Notes: a model not told the origin generated them from the sequence alone. A stretch of 64,000 bases of DNA from Prorocentrum cordatum (GCA_963575745.1 CAUYUJ010017775.1:22501-86500); one strand, 5' to 3'. Counted from the stretch's first letter, positions 11,129 through 21,950 are shown. A program made the numbers and translations.

Positions 11129-11690
11129 GTTCGCGCACTCATCCCGCCCGCACACCCGCAACTCGGTGTTAGCAAAACGCATGCGGCGGCGATTGTGATG
11201 AGTGTTTAGTGTTGGCTGGTGCATCTCTGCGGCCGCGCTAGCCCGCGCATGCTCGCGCGCGCAGCGGCCAGCTAGTTTGGTGCGACCGACGCGGCCGCGG
11301 TGGCGCTGTCCGCTGGGCACTTCCCAGCGGGCATTTCCGTGCGAGTCGGTGACTGGGGCGGGCGCGGTATCGTTGCGACGTCGACAGAGGTAAGCGGTGC
11401 GATTCTAGTTGCGATGGTGGTGGCGATGATGACGGTACCGATGGCGAGGCCAGTGTCGGCGCTGATGCTGGTCACGCCGATGACGATGGCGATGTCCCCA
11501 CGTCGGTGATGAAGGTTTTCGAAGAAGCTCGACGCGCGCGCGTGGCCTACGCGCGCGAATGGCCCGCATGCTATTATGTGATGGGGATGGTGCCCCCCCA
11601 GCATGCGCGCAAGGGCGTTCGAATGATTCGGAATGCGGCGCGAGAAGCCCGCTTGGTGGAATTTAATTGACAGTGAAACAGGTGTTCGTG
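11129..11690 (+). repeat. Dispersed ~560-bp unit, copy 1
   Basis: Nearly identical to 12476-13035 over the first ~270 bases (CGCGCATGCTCGCGCGCGCA, GCGGCCGCGGTGGCGCTGTC, GAGTCGGTGACTGGGGCGGG) and more diverged after that. Shared landmarks later are GTCGGTGATG.AGGTTTT, a GCGCGC dyad and GTGCCCCCCAGC. The short frames in it are not conserved between copies, so it looks non-coding. Confidence 0.85.
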
Positions 11691-11849
11691 GGAAGTCGCA
11701 AGAGCGCCCGCAGACCTGCTTTTGAAAACTGATGCTGCCTGTTATTTAGATACATTCAAATTATATGTGTTATATATACCAACAAGGAAATAAAACAAAG
11801 TTCCCGGAACTCGATGTTAACATCTGTGCGCAACCGACGGTTTTTTGGA

Positions 11850-12330
11850 AGGGTTCCGGCGAGTGCGCGCGACGACTCGCGCGTGTGCAATTCGTCCCGC
11901 TTTATCTTGCAAGGGATTCTTGCGGCAGCGCGCGCACGAGGGCGTTCGAGCGTATTCGACGTTCGCGCGCGCGAGGTACGTTTGGTAGCGTTTGATGAAA
12001 GTGTTAAACAAAAACCTTTAGTTTCCCGAAGCATTCGCGAGAGTGAGAGCGCATCTTTTTCGAACCTTCCGTTCCGGTCGTGAGCATTTTTGCCGGAGCA
12101 TTCGATTTCGGCGTTTTTTCGGGGCCGAAGGTTCTGAAGGATTCCGACATGCGCGCGCAACGACGCGCGCGTGTGCACGTCGTCCCAGTTGTGGGTAGGG
12201 GTATTTGAACATTGTTTGTTTTAGATACACGAGTGTGCGCGCATGCCGAAGATGAGGGTGGGCGGCCGATGAGGGACTGCCTGGGGTGGTGCGGGTTCGA
12301 ATTTCGGATGGGCGATGGTGCAGAATCATG
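11850..12330 (+). repeat. GCGCGC-dyad module, copy 1
   Basis: Two sub-blocks, each holding a dyad (GCGCGCGACGACTCGCGCGTG at 11861 and CGCGCGCAACGACGCGCGCG at about 12152). They are followed by landmarks also present at 14760-15260: GGTTCTTGC or GGATTCTTGC, GGCGTTCGA, GCATTCGC, GAAGGATTCCG and GGGACTGCCTGGG. No coding frame is shared by the copies. Confidence 0.65.
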
Positions 12331-12475
12331 CGTAATCCACAATGCCCGAAGGCGTGCGCTTAAGCCCGGGGTGGAAGGTATATCGTGATGATTTCTTTGA
12401 CCAGGGGATTTTTTCGGGTCAATCAATGTTCTGCAATTAGCTGGGAAAAAACTGGAGTTGTCAACTCCGCTGCTC

Positions 12476-13035
12476 GCGTCATCATCCCACCCGCCCACCC
12501 GTAATTTGGTTTGCAACACCCATGCAGCGGCGATTGCGATCAATGCTTGGTGTTGGCTGGGGTGCGTTTCTGCGGCCGTTCTAGCCCGCGCATGCTCGCG
12601 CGCGCAGCGGCCAGCTAGTTCGGTGCGACCGACGCGGCCGCGGTGGCGCTGTCCTGTGGGCGTTTCCCAGCGGGCATTTCCGTGCGAGTCGGTGACTGGG
12701 GCGGGCGCGGTATCGTTGCGACGTCGACGCTGGTGGACGCGATGGTGCTAGTATCGTTGATGGTGACTATGGTAGCAATGACGACGGCAAGGCTAATGAC
12801 AGCGCCGATGCTGATCGCGCCGACTGCGATGACTGTGTCTTCGCGTCGGTGATGGAGGTTTTGGAATAAGTTCGACATGCGCGCGCGGCCGACGCGCGCG
12901 AGTGGCCAGCATGGTGTTATTTGACAGGGTTCGTGCCCCCCAGCGCGCACGCCAGGGCGTTCGACTGATTTTGACATGCGGTGCGAGAGGCCCGCTTGGT
13001 TGAATGTGATGGAAACGTTGAGCAACAACCGTTGG
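12476..13035 (+). repeat. Dispersed ~560-bp unit, copy 2
   Basis: Same orientation as copy 1 at 11129-11690. The left edge CATCCCACCCGCCCACCCG also occurs at 9949-9970 without the rest of the unit. Between the two copies (11690-12476) lies a different module, related to 14760-15260. Confidence 0.85.
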
Positions 13036-13270
13036 TTTTCCCAAGACTTCGCAGGTGGGCGCGCGTATAGCTTCATGTGAAAGCTTGTGTTGCAAACCGA
13101 TGTTTTTTGTGAAAATGTGTTGCCGGGGCATGCAATTTAGGAACATTCGCTTTTTGTTGTTGTTTGTTTTCTGTGTGTTATGTATACATGTATAAACAAT
13201 ACTTTACAATTACTCCGACGGACAGACCCCTCATGACAATTCCTTTTGGTTAAATAATGTGGAAATAACC

Positions 13271-14440
13271 TTCAGTGTCGTGCGGGCCCCATAGGGAAGG
13301 GGCTCCCGCCTGAGACTTCCTCACAGTTCACTCACAGACGAAGCTCCCGCCGGATACTTCACCATTTTCAGACCTCAGGAGCCCAAACGTGACGACACTT
13401 TCAGGTTCGAGGATGACCCGCTCGTTCTTTTTGTTGTTTCTTCACAAAAATATATGAAGTGCGGGCCCCATAGGGAGGGGGCTCCCGCCTGAGCCGTCCT
13501 CACAGTTCACTCATAGACGAGGCCCCCGCCTAATATTTCCCCCTTATTCAGGCCCCAGGGGCCCAAAAGAGACGACAGTTACAGGTTCGAGGCTGACCCG
13601 CTCGTATTCAAAAACATGAAGTGCGAGCCCCGTATGGAGAGGGCTCCCGCTTGAGACTTCCTTCCAATTCGCTCACAAACGAGCCTCCCGTATTCAGGCC
13701 TCAGGATCCCAAACGTGACGACAGTTACAGCTTCGAGGATGACCCTCCCGGGTTAGAAACATGAAGTGCGGGCCCCATAGGGAGAGGGCTCCCGCCTGAA
13801 ACGTCGTCGCAATTCACTCACAGACGAGCCTCCCGTTTGATGCTTCCCGCAAATTCAGGCCCCAGGAGCCCAAACGTGAGGACAGTTACAGGTTCGAGGA
13901 TGGCCCGCTCGGATTAGGAACATGAAGAGCGGGCTCCATAGGGAAGGGGCTCCCGCCTGAGACTTCCTCGCAATTCACTCACAGACGAGGCTCCCGCCCG
14001 ATGCTTCCCCCATATTCAGGCCTGGGGGCCCAAACGTGACGACAGTTACAGGTTCGAGGATGACCCGCTCGGGTTAGAAACATGAAGTGCGAGCCGCATA
14101 GGGACAGGGCTCCTGCCTGAGACTTCCTCGCAATTCGCTCACAGACGAGCCTCCAACTTGATACTTCCCCCATATTCAGGCCTCAGGAACCAAAACGTGA
14201 CGACAGTTACAGGTTCGGCGGGCCCCATAGGGAGAGGGCTCCCGCCTGAGGTTTCCTCGCGCCCATATTCAGGCCTCCAGAGCCTAGAAGTGAGGACAGT
14301 TGCAGATTCGAGGATGAACCGCTCGGATTAGGAACATGAAGTGCGGGCCCCACAGGAACAGGGCTCCCGCCTGAGACTTCCTCGCAATTCGCTCACAGAC
14401 GAGCCTCCCGCCTGATGCTTCCCCCATATCCAGGTCTCAG
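13271..14440 (+). repeat. ~160-bp satellite array
   Basis: Eight head-to-tail units. Unit starts (GTGCGGGCCCCATAGGGA or variants) are near 13281, 13457, 13618, 13763, 13924, 14083, 14218 and 14338, so spacing is 122-178 bases. Each unit continues GGCTCCCGCCTGAGACTTCC, TCGCAATTCACTCACAGACG, ATTCAGGCC, CAAACGTGACGACAGTTACA and GGTTCGAGGATGACCCGCTC. No open frame spans the array. Confidence 0.9.
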
Positions 14441-14487
14441 GAAAATCATGTTAGTGATGAGAGAGAGTGTGTGATGTGCGACTGAGT

Positions 14488-14532
<45 letters not shown>

Positions 14533-14680
14533 GCGGTGGTGGTGATGCTGATGATGATGGTGATGGATGGCCGATGGTGATGGTGGTCGATGGTGAGTGA
14601 CTATGGTGATGATGGTGGTGGTGATGATGATGCCCGGTGGTGATGATGACCGATGACGGGGTGAATGCGTGAGTGAGGCG
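14488..14680 (+). repeat. (ATG)n microsatellite and degenerate GAT/GGT tail
   Basis: A pure ATG run at 14488-14532, followed by interrupted GATGGT repeats to about 14680. It follows the 160-bp satellite directly. Confidence 0.9.
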
Positions 14681-14759
14681 GAGAGTGGGATGGAGGTTCC
14701 TGCGCGGAGGGTGTCCAGAGAAAACAAGGACCCCACGTTATTTGTGGGAATAAAGATTT

Positions 14760-15260
14760 CGGCATGCGCGCGAGACGACGCGCGCGTGTGCACTTCAGTC
14801 AATTTTTTTAAACGGGTTCTTGCGATAGCACGCGCGCAAAAGGCGTTCGAACGATTTTGACACGCGCGCGCAAAAGGCACGTTTGGAAGCATTGGATGAC
14901 GCGCTGAAGGCTTCTATCCATTTCCGAAGCGTTCGCAAGACCGCGAGCGCATTTGTTGGTTTTTGAAAACTCCTGTTGCGATGTCACGTGTCCTTATTTG
15001 GTTCTTCAATTAACAAAACTCGGGATCTCGATCTTGAATTCCTTACGCAACCTGAGGTTTTGAAGGATTACGGCATGCGCGCGCGAGGACGCGCGCGTGT
15101 GCACGTCGACCAATTTTGGAAGGGGTTCTTGAAAATTGTTGTTTTTGATAAACGAGGGTTTTTTCTTATGCAGAGGATGATCGGGAGGCGATAAGGGACT
15201 GCCTGGGATTGTATGAGCTCTTATTTGGGATTGACGATGGGGCAGAATCGCATACGAACA
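14760..15260 (+). repeat. GCGCGC-dyad module, copy 2
   Basis: Diverged copy of 11850-12330. The dyads are at 14765-14790 and 15075-15100, each ending CGCGCGTGTGCAC. The right end GGGACTGCCTGGGATTGT and GGGGCAGAATCGCAT parallels GGGACTGCCTGGGGTGGT and GGTGCAGAATCATGC of copy 1. Confidence 0.65.
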
Positions 15261-15299
15261 GCAATGCAAAAACAGTGGGGGTTCACTCCGGGGCGGGGG

Positions 15300-15388
15300 T
15301 AGGTCGTAATATCTTGTAGGAGAGATATAGAGAGAGTGAGAGAGAGAGAAATAAAGAGCTATATATAGATATTAGCGATATATATATG

Positions 15389-15422
<34 letters not shown>

Positions 15423-15459
15423 AATATGGAGAGATAGAGAATGGGAGAGAGAGAAATAC

Positions 15460-15545
<86 letters not shown>

Positions 15546-15549
15546 TGAG

Positions 15550-15587
<38 letters not shown>

Positions 15588-15603
15588 AGAGAAAGACATA
15601 ACA
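15300..15603 (+). repeat. (GA)n / (TA)n microsatellite
   Basis: About 300 bases of GA dinucleotide with short TATATA islands (15360-15405, 15458-15473). Minus-strand Ser/Leu-rich frames are spurious. Confidence 0.95.
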
Positions 15604-15615
15604 AAGCGCACTCAC

Positions 15616-15750
15616 ATGTTGTGCAAGCTATGTGGTGCAATCGAGGTTATGCCATCAATGCGGTGCAATGTATTTGGTGTGCAGTCTGTGTGGTGTGCAA
15701 TCCATGTGGAGCAGTCTATGTGGAACACTCTATGTGGTACACCTTGTGGT
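15616..15750 (+). repeat. TATGTGGTGCAATC minisatellite, second locus
   Basis: About eight units (TATGTGGTGCAATC, ATGCGGTGCAATG, CATGTGGAGCAGTC, TATGTGGTACACC) of the family at 9660-9910, without the AT core. A reverse-orientation locus is at 32490-32555. Confidence 0.8.
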
Positions 15751-15751
15751 G

Positions 15752-16076
15752 GCGACGAGGTGGCGACGGGGCGGCGACGGCGACAACATAGCCGCCAGAC
15801 CAACCCCCAGACCCCGACGACGGGAGGTGACGAAGCGGGGACGGGGCGGCGACGGCGACAACATAGCCGCCAGACTGGCCCCCAGGCCCAGACGACGGGC
15901 GGCGACGAGGCGGCGAAGGAGCGGGCGTCGGCAACGATAAGTCGCCAGACCGATCCCCAGGCCCAGACGACGGGCGGCGACGAAGCGGCGACGGGGTGGC
16001 GACCGGGCGGCGACGGGGCGGCGACGGGGCGGCGACGGGGCGGCGACGGGGCGGCGACGGCGACGGCATAGCCGCT
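15752..16076 (+). repeat. 75-bp and 11-bp GGCGAC repeats
   Basis: Four ~75-base units mark their phase with ACATAGCCGCCAGAC or variants near 15785, 15860, 15933 and 16065, and contain CCCAGGCCCAGACGACGGG. Between the last two the GGCGACGGGGC 11-mer is amplified about six times (16000-16060). Since 75 is divisible by three, the plus strand reads a 25-aa periodic peptide (GGDEAATG, RRRRQHSRQT, PQAQTT). I treat it as a non-coding by-product, but it is open for ~150 codons. Confidence 0.85.
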
Positions 16077-16357
16077 AGACCGACCGACCCCCATGCCCAG
16101 ATCTTTATCCCAGAGGGAAGGACCCCTAAGTGCAAGGACTGTTTTGGGAATCTCAAGGCTGCTTCTGCCTTGGATGTCATACTGCTGCGCGGTCTCGGGC
16201 CACATCGGGGCTACCTTTGGCACTCTTGGGGGTTCTTTTTGGGCAATCTTGCGGCCCGCCATCCGTCGATCGAACCCGGTCTCGGGTTGTGGAGGACGAT
16301 CAATGGAGAGGAAGCGTGTTGCCAAATAATTGTCAGATGTGTAAAACATCTGTTGAG

Positions 16358-16373
16358 CATGGTTTAAACCATG
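16358..16373. repeat. 16-bp perfect palindrome
   Basis: CATGGTTTAAACCATG, with outer arms ACATCT and AGATGT nearby that extend the dyad. It lies in an AT-richer stretch (16337-16440) between GC-rich repeats. Function unknown. Confidence 0.85.
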
Positions 16374-16454
16374 TAAAAGATGTGTGGAACATGTTCAAAA
16401 TATGTTTCCGACATTTCAAACACATTTCATATTCAATGATAGGACTGCTAGGGT

Positions 16455-16920
16455 GTCCATTGTCGTGGCATTCACAAGTCTTGGGCCAGTCTTGGGCCCC
16501 CTCACGCACCCCTTGGAGCCCTCTTGGGGCACCTCTGGGGCGATCTCGGGGGTCTCCAGAGCCCTCAGGGCGCCCATTCTGGGCTTCTCTTTGAGCTATC
16601 TTGGGCGACCTGGCAGCCACCTTTGTGTGTGTGAAGTCCGCTCGTATCCCCATTCTATATCCTCACATACCGCAGCTGTATCGGCTCAGGTATTGGCATT
16701 CACGTACACAATGCGCTGCTCTCTGCGCAGCCCCCAGGAGAAGGGAGTAGCTATCCTCTTCCTCCTGTGCCTCTACCTACGGACCCTAGTATAGGATCGA
16801 CTCGACTCCTCGGTCGTATCCCTATACACACAATCTTGAGGCCTCAGGAGCTCATCGAAAGCAACAAGGCGAGAGAACCGCAGTCATGGGAAGACCGTTC
16901 TTTTCTGAGGGATGCGGACT
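16455..16920 (+). repeat. Diverged CTTGGGG composite repeat
   Basis: Blocks of CTTGGGCC and CCTCTTGGGGC at 16478-16620. After unrelated sequence, the spacer at 16840-16920 (GAGGCCTCAGGAGCTCATCG, GAAAGCAACAAGGCGA, TTTTCTGAGGGATGCGG) matches the spacer family of the other copies. Confidence 0.6.
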
Positions 16921-18059
16921 TCTTGGAGGCATCCCTGGGTGGTTCTGTCGTCCCTTGCTTGTCGCGGTCTTGTGGCTCGTGGGGATCATGTTGGAGGCTG
17001 CCTGGCGGCCTGGAAAGACCAGGTGGCCGCGTGTGCCGCGTCCGGGAGGCCTCGCAGACAATGTCGGCGCACACCTGGCAGCTTTTCGGGCTGCTCCTGG
17101 GAGTTCCGGCATCCTACCGGGGAGACGGTCCGGATACGGTACTCGCCGGATACCTGCATTGTGCTCTCCTTCCCAGGACCTCCAGGGCCCCCCCACAGGG
17201 CCCCCCCACACGCGCGAGTTGGCAATATACATATTTTGGCTCTTCTTGCCAGAGATTCTAGCACGTATTCGGCTCGGTGGGCGGTATCATATTTCGCTGC
17301 ATCATGTTCACGTCGCCTTTATGCTCCTGCGTTTCGACCTTGTATCTCTGTTCTGATGCTTCTCGTTCGTAATTTTGTTCCCCCCTACCTTTCAATGTTA
17401 CTTATTTGTGTTCTGTGTTCTTTACTTGCTTCTTTGCCTGCTCTGTGTTCATTCATTGCTTGCTTTGCTGCTCGCATCGTTGATGTTTATGTAGTTCATT
17501 GCATGCTTGTTTTTTGACACCAGCTGCTGGCTGGAGTTGTAGTTACCATCCCTTTTTACCTGCGTCTCGTGCGCACCATCAGGATCATACTCAGGATCGA
17601 TTGCACGCGGAGTGCAAGGAGCCGAAGGAGTACAAGAGGACCTTTGCGCTGCTTGTGAAGTTCTGCACGGGTGCATCGTATTTCCCTAGAAGTGATAATA
17701 TGTATCGAAGGCAACGTGCCCGACAGTTTTTTTTCCATCCTCCCCCATATCTTCGACACTTCCTCCCCCTCCGCCTCCTCCTTCTCCTTCTCGCTGTTAC
17801 TCTTTCTCCCTTCTCATCCCTCCTCGGTGTGTGTACTCTGTCTCCAATGTTTTGTTTTTAGATGTCAGCCGTTCTGGGTGTCTGGTACGAGGACCGCACG
17901 TACGATGTATGGATGAAAGGGACGCCTTGCTTATTCATCCAGACCACGCGTTCCTCTGAAACTCACTGGAGTCGATCGTCGCTAGAAATGTTGTTTTGTC
18001 GTGATGCTTGAGGCAGCATGATTGATTTTTGTTGCCGCATTGTCGGGGGCAGTCTTGTG
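16921..18059. other. No gene seen
   Basis: Several overlapping plus-strand frames (to ~200 codons) without domains or consistent composition. Pyrimidine-rich around 17740-17830. Confidence 0.4.
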
Positions 18060-18340
18060 GTTCATTTGAGTCCTCTGTGGGGTAAGTATGTGAGGCCTCT
18101 CTGGGACTCTTTTGGAAATATGTTGGCAACCTCTTGAGGCTCCCTTGAGGCTCCCTTGGGGCCCTCTTGGGACTATCAGGGGCCCTGTGGGCTTTCTCCG
18201 CGACATACTATGCTTCTCCTGGAGTTTCTTGGAGGCGTCATAGGACTATCCTGGAGGCCTCTTAAGACGACTTGTGAAAGCATGACGTCTTTGTTGGATC
18301 CTCTTTGGTCTTTGTTAGGGTGCTGTGACGAAGCGACGAG
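18060..18340 (+). repeat. Weak CTTGGGG composite repeat
   Basis: Loose CCTCTTGAGGC, CCCTTGGGGCCCTCTTGGG and CTTGGAGGC motifs. More decayed than the other copies. Confidence 0.45.
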
Positions 18341-18394
18341 GTAGAACACTAAAGGTCTACAACCCTCTGTTGTCGTTTTGTCTTTTTGGTTTGT

Positions 18395-18460
18395 GCGCGC
18401 AAGTGAGCGAGTGAGTGAGTGAGTGAGTGAATGAGAGAGCGAGTGAGTGAGTGAGTGTCC
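18395..18460 (+). repeat. (GAGT)n microsatellite
   Basis: About 60 bases of GTGA/GAGT tetranucleotide repeat with a GAGAGC interruption. Confidence 0.9.
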
Positions 18461-20393
18461 TGCAAGTACTGTCGCAATTGACGAGACACCGCTGGGTGGT
18501 ATTCGTCGAAAGGTCACCGATGAGCGGCCCCTCAAAATTGCGAGGCGCACTTGGGCACTGCTTGCCGAACGGCCCCTTCAAAACTGAAGGGTGCATTGGG
18601 CACTCTAGGTTCAACGTCCCCGTGACGGCGCACCTCGATGTGCACGATCTCAGTTCGAAGGGCGAAGCAGGTTGCCCGCTGCGCGAGAGAGTTTATCATC
18701 ACTTGTAGCAAGGCCTTCTTGGAGCCTCTCATGGGTCTTTTGGTCCCTTTTTTGTTCGCGTGGGGCCAATTGGATCCACTTCGGGCCCCCGTAGACTTTC
18801 GTTGGAGCCTGACGCCATGGCGACGGCGTGAGACACGAAACGTCGAGAATCATAATATTTTGAACATATGCCTCGCACCCAAAGGCCGCCCAATTACCAC
18901 GCTCAGGGTGTCGAGTGTAGAAACAGTTTCGGGTAGAAAGCCTACATGATGCTCTCATGCGCGGGTGTGTTACTGATCTGTTGTGCTGTACGCCCATTGT
19001 AAGGTTCGAAGGTGCCCACGGCGAGTCACCGCCGCCCCCTACTCTGTGAAGACGAACGTGCATGCTGGATGTGCCCACGTCAGACAACAACATATGTAGA
19101 AACCGGCAACATCTGTTGTTGGGGGCTCTTGAAATCGTCTTCAGAAGGGCTTCTTCTGTTCGACGTCTGTTGGTGCCCTGATTGGATCATGGAGCCATGT
19201 TGGCGCATGTTGGGGCGGCCTCGGGAGTGCCCCGAACCGGGCTTGGAACAGTTGGTGGTCAGTGGTTGCTTTGGAGTTATCCTAGCCAGGCCTTGGGCTG
19301 TATGGGGGCGATCTGCAATTGTTTCGGGGCCGCTGTAGGGTGTTCTAGGGAGCCTCTTCGACTGGCTGGAAGCCGTCTGGATCGGCTTCTTGAAATTTCG
19401 TGCGCAAGCGTACTTAGAGCGCATGCGTAGTGTAATGCTGTTTCCCCGCCCGAGTGAAATAGCGAGAGAGAAACCATCGGAGAGGACAGCGCGGAAGAGG
19501 ATTAGCAGGGTTGGAAGGTTCGTTGTGGCTTCGCCGAGCCCCCAGGGGACCCGAAAGCTATCCAAAGGGCCCCACGAGGGCACCGGACACCACAAGAGCT
19601 CTAAGATGGCTCTCAGAGGCTTCCAGATGGCCCCGCATTTTTTGGCGGGGCTGCTTATATGTCCTTCATTTTGGCCAGTGCCATTTGTTTTACTTATGCA
19701 GCGCGGCTGCCCTTCTCATGACAATCCGCCCAGGAATCTTCTCCTTGTCTAGATTGGCTGGTGGGGTTCGATACGCGAAGTGTCAAGGATGCCCCTCAAG
19801 AACGAATAGGCGCCGAAAGTGTTGCCAAAGAGGCACGTTTTACGGTCTGATAGCGCAAACAAGGTAGGGCCATGCTGGGCGATATACTTCGCACAATGAG
19901 CTGCCGAAGAAGGTATGCCTAGGCAAGGCAAGCCACGGAGTGGCATGGCAACGCGTGTCAAAGTACATATCAACAAAGACACGTATTGCGAAGCGCGGCA
20001 CGGCAAGGCAAGGTCAGGCATGACAAGCCGAAGCATGGCAAGCCCGAGCAACAAAGGTCGAGGTGGAGGAAGGCACGCTAGACGCTAATCCTTCTCTTCC
20101 TCCTCCCCCTCCGTCCCCTCCTCCCCTCCCTCCCTTGCGCGCCAGACGCGTGCAAACTTGCATGGCTGGCAAGCGCAGCTCTTTGAAGACCCCGAGATTG
20201 CACTGGTGCAGTCTGGCTGGGGCCCCGGATTACAGACGGGCAGTTTCACCGAGAAGGTAGGTTTGATGGTACATCTCATTTGCCACACCAATACATCTCT
20301 AGAAAGGCATACGCAAGAAAGGCACTAGCTTGTCCAGTTGATATCGCAACATTTGGACAGGCTTGTTTCGGTGCGTGCCAGGTCGCGGTCGCG
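18461..20393. other. No gene seen; GGCAAGGCA-rich patch
   Basis: Unique sequence. At 19910-20050 GGCAAGGCA, GGCATGGCAA and CGGCACGGCAAGGC form a degenerate ~9-base repeat. No gene recognised. Confidence 0.45.
19525..19640 (-). repeat. CTTGGGG-like repeat, minus-strand copy
   Basis: GAGCCCCCAGGGGACCCG, AAAGGGCCCCACGAGGGC and CAAGAGCTCTAAGATGGC are reverse-complement, diverged versions of the composite repeat blocks. Confidence 0.45.
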
Positions 20394-20428
20394 ATGCAGA
20401 ACGAGCCTCTGAGTGGCTCGTTCTGCAT
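20394..20428. repeat. 14-bp perfect stem with 7-base loop
   Basis: ATGCAGAACGAGCC, loop TCTGAGT, then the exact complement GGCTCGTTCTGCAT. It lies at the left edge of a block (to ~20580) that is diverged from 44515-44660. No downstream U-run or other terminator feature is seen. Confidence 0.85.
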
Positions 20429-20429
20429 G

Positions 20430-20580
20430 CCGCTTTCCGTCTTGGCGTCGCTCAGACGCGTGCATCGTTTCTCGGCGATGACCATCGAGGAGCACTGGGG
20501 ACCATCTTGCGCAACGTGAGCGCACGACGTCGAAGCATGCACGGGGAATGGACGTCCGAGCAGTGGCCAGTGCCGTCTTC
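20430..20580 (+). repeat. Dispersed repeat shared with 44.5 kb, copy 1
   Basis: Shared landmarks with 44515-44660 in order: GTCTTGGC.TCGCTC, ACG.GTGCA, TCGGCGA, CGAGGAGCA and GGGAATGGACGTCCGAGC followed by TGGCCAGT. Divergence is high between the landmarks. Confidence 0.65.
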
Positions 20581-20783
20581 TGTGCGAGGACCGATTACGC
20601 GGGGGCATTCGGCCCGGAGAAGATCTTCTGCTGCCGCACCGCCCTGCAGGTTGTCGAGGACATCAAGTACCGCTGCACCGAGGAGCCCGCCCGCCGCTCT
20701 CCGTGCCTGCCTCGAAGCCCGTCTGCCCCACCGCCCCGCACCCTTCCTCATTCCTATAGTCCTACCACGAAATGTTATTAGAT

Positions 20784-20964
20784 GTTCTTAGAACCCCAAA
20801 ATGTTCCGAATAGCCTGTAGTCCCGAACTGTTCTCAGAACCCCGAAGTGTTCTTATAACAAAAACAATGTTCTTAGAACATAACCCCGACGTGATAAAAC
20901 AAGACAGACTCCGCCAGACATGTTCTTAGAACATTTCGTGGAAACCACAAAAGGTTCTTAGAAC
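20784..20964. repeat. Cluster of six GTTCTNAGAAC palindromes
   Basis: Copies start at 20784, 20830 (CAG variant), 20849 (GTTCTTATAAC), 20869, 20922 and 20954. The copy at 20920-20934 extends to ATGTTCTTAGAACAT. Spacings are 46, 19, 20, 53 and 32 bases. The surroundings are lower in GC than the neighbours. It could be a cluster of protein-binding sites or a decayed short repeat; nothing in the sequence decides between these. Confidence 0.85.
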
Positions 20965-21448
20965 ATTGCTTGGTAGGGCTACAGGCTATAGCCGAGCCAG
21001 GACGCTTCGCCACTGCTTGATTCCCCGACGACACGCCACTGTAGCGGGTACTCACTAATGGGTACTTTGGAGATGTGCTGAAAGTTGTCGCTGTAGGGTA
21101 TTTTTCTGGCATTGCAGCGTGGCCCACACCGGGGAGGGTTGGGTTCGCCAGGCCATTGGCCAAAGTACCCGTTAGTAGAGTCCCCGTTAGAGGGGCGGTG
21201 ACGTCCGCCTGTTCGTCCATCCAGCTCTGGTTGTCCCTCTCATTTGGTCCGTCTGCATGCCTTGCCCTGTCTGTCGAAGACTCGGCACCAGCATAAAAAC
21301 TTTCGGAGGGCCGCGTGGACCTCTCAGACAGACGCCATGACCTCCCCGGCGGCGCCCCCCGGCGCCGCCCCCAGCGTGCTCCGCCGTTCCCTGAGGGTCC
21401 CGGGGCTGCCGCTCGAGTCGCTCATCCTCACCCCCCCTCTCCCTCTCC

Positions 21449-21582
21449 CTCTCCTCCTCCTGCTCCTCCTCCTCCTCCTCCTCCTCCTCCTCCTGCTCCT
21501 CCTCCTCCTCCTCCTCCTCCTCCTCCTCCTCCTCCTCCTCCTCCTCCTCCTCCTCTCTTCCTCCTCCTCCTCCTCCTCCTCC
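21449..21582 (+). repeat. (CTC)n microsatellite
   Basis: About 130 bases of CTC/CCT repeat with a few TGC interruptions, flanked on the right by C runs. Confidence 0.95.
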
Positions 21583-21855
21583 CTGGCAGTCTGCCCCCCC
21601 CCCCCCCTCCTCTCCCCCCCGGCGGGCTTCGCGGCCCCGGGCGCCGCGGGCCTCCCCCCCCCCCGCAGGAGTGCACCGACGCGCACCCGTGCTGGAAGTC
21701 CATGGAGAAGAAGCGCCGCCCCCGGCGGCCGAGGCCGGGCGAAAGGGGGGGATTGGGAAAGGGGGGGTTTAAAACGACGCGAAGATCGGGACAAGAAAGG
21801 ATCGGGAGAACGCGAAATCTCTGAGCATCGGCGGGTTTGGAGGATGTATTGGGCG

Positions 21856-21950
21856 CCGCGGCCGCTCCAGAGCGTTCCGGAACGCTCTGAGAGCGCTCGG
21901 GAACGCTCTGGAGCGATTTATCCCGATCCTAGCCCTGCTTTAGGGGTTAC
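21856..21950. repeat. AGAGCGTTCC dyad repeat, copy 1, with 22-bp palindrome
   Basis: CAGAGCGTTCC and its exact complement form a perfect 22-base palindrome at 21868-21889. It is followed by AGAGCGCT and GGAACGCTCTGGAGCG, so the block can fold in several ways. Related blocks are at 25318-25400 and 50822-50905. Confidence 0.85.

Noticed and set aside
12285-12320. tRNA-like GGGTTCGAATTTC
   Set aside because: No cloverleaf can be drawn around it.
13271-14440. CRISPR-like array of repeats
   Set aside because: Repeats adjoin without unique spacers, units are 120-180 bases and the genome is eukaryotic; it is a satellite.
15752-16076. 25-aa repeat protein on the plus strand
   Set aside because: Open frame follows from a 75-base unit divisible by three; no start, no domain, and the opposite strand is also open.
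20394-20428. Intrinsic transcription terminator
   Set aside because: Perfect stem but no T-run and a eukaryotic context.
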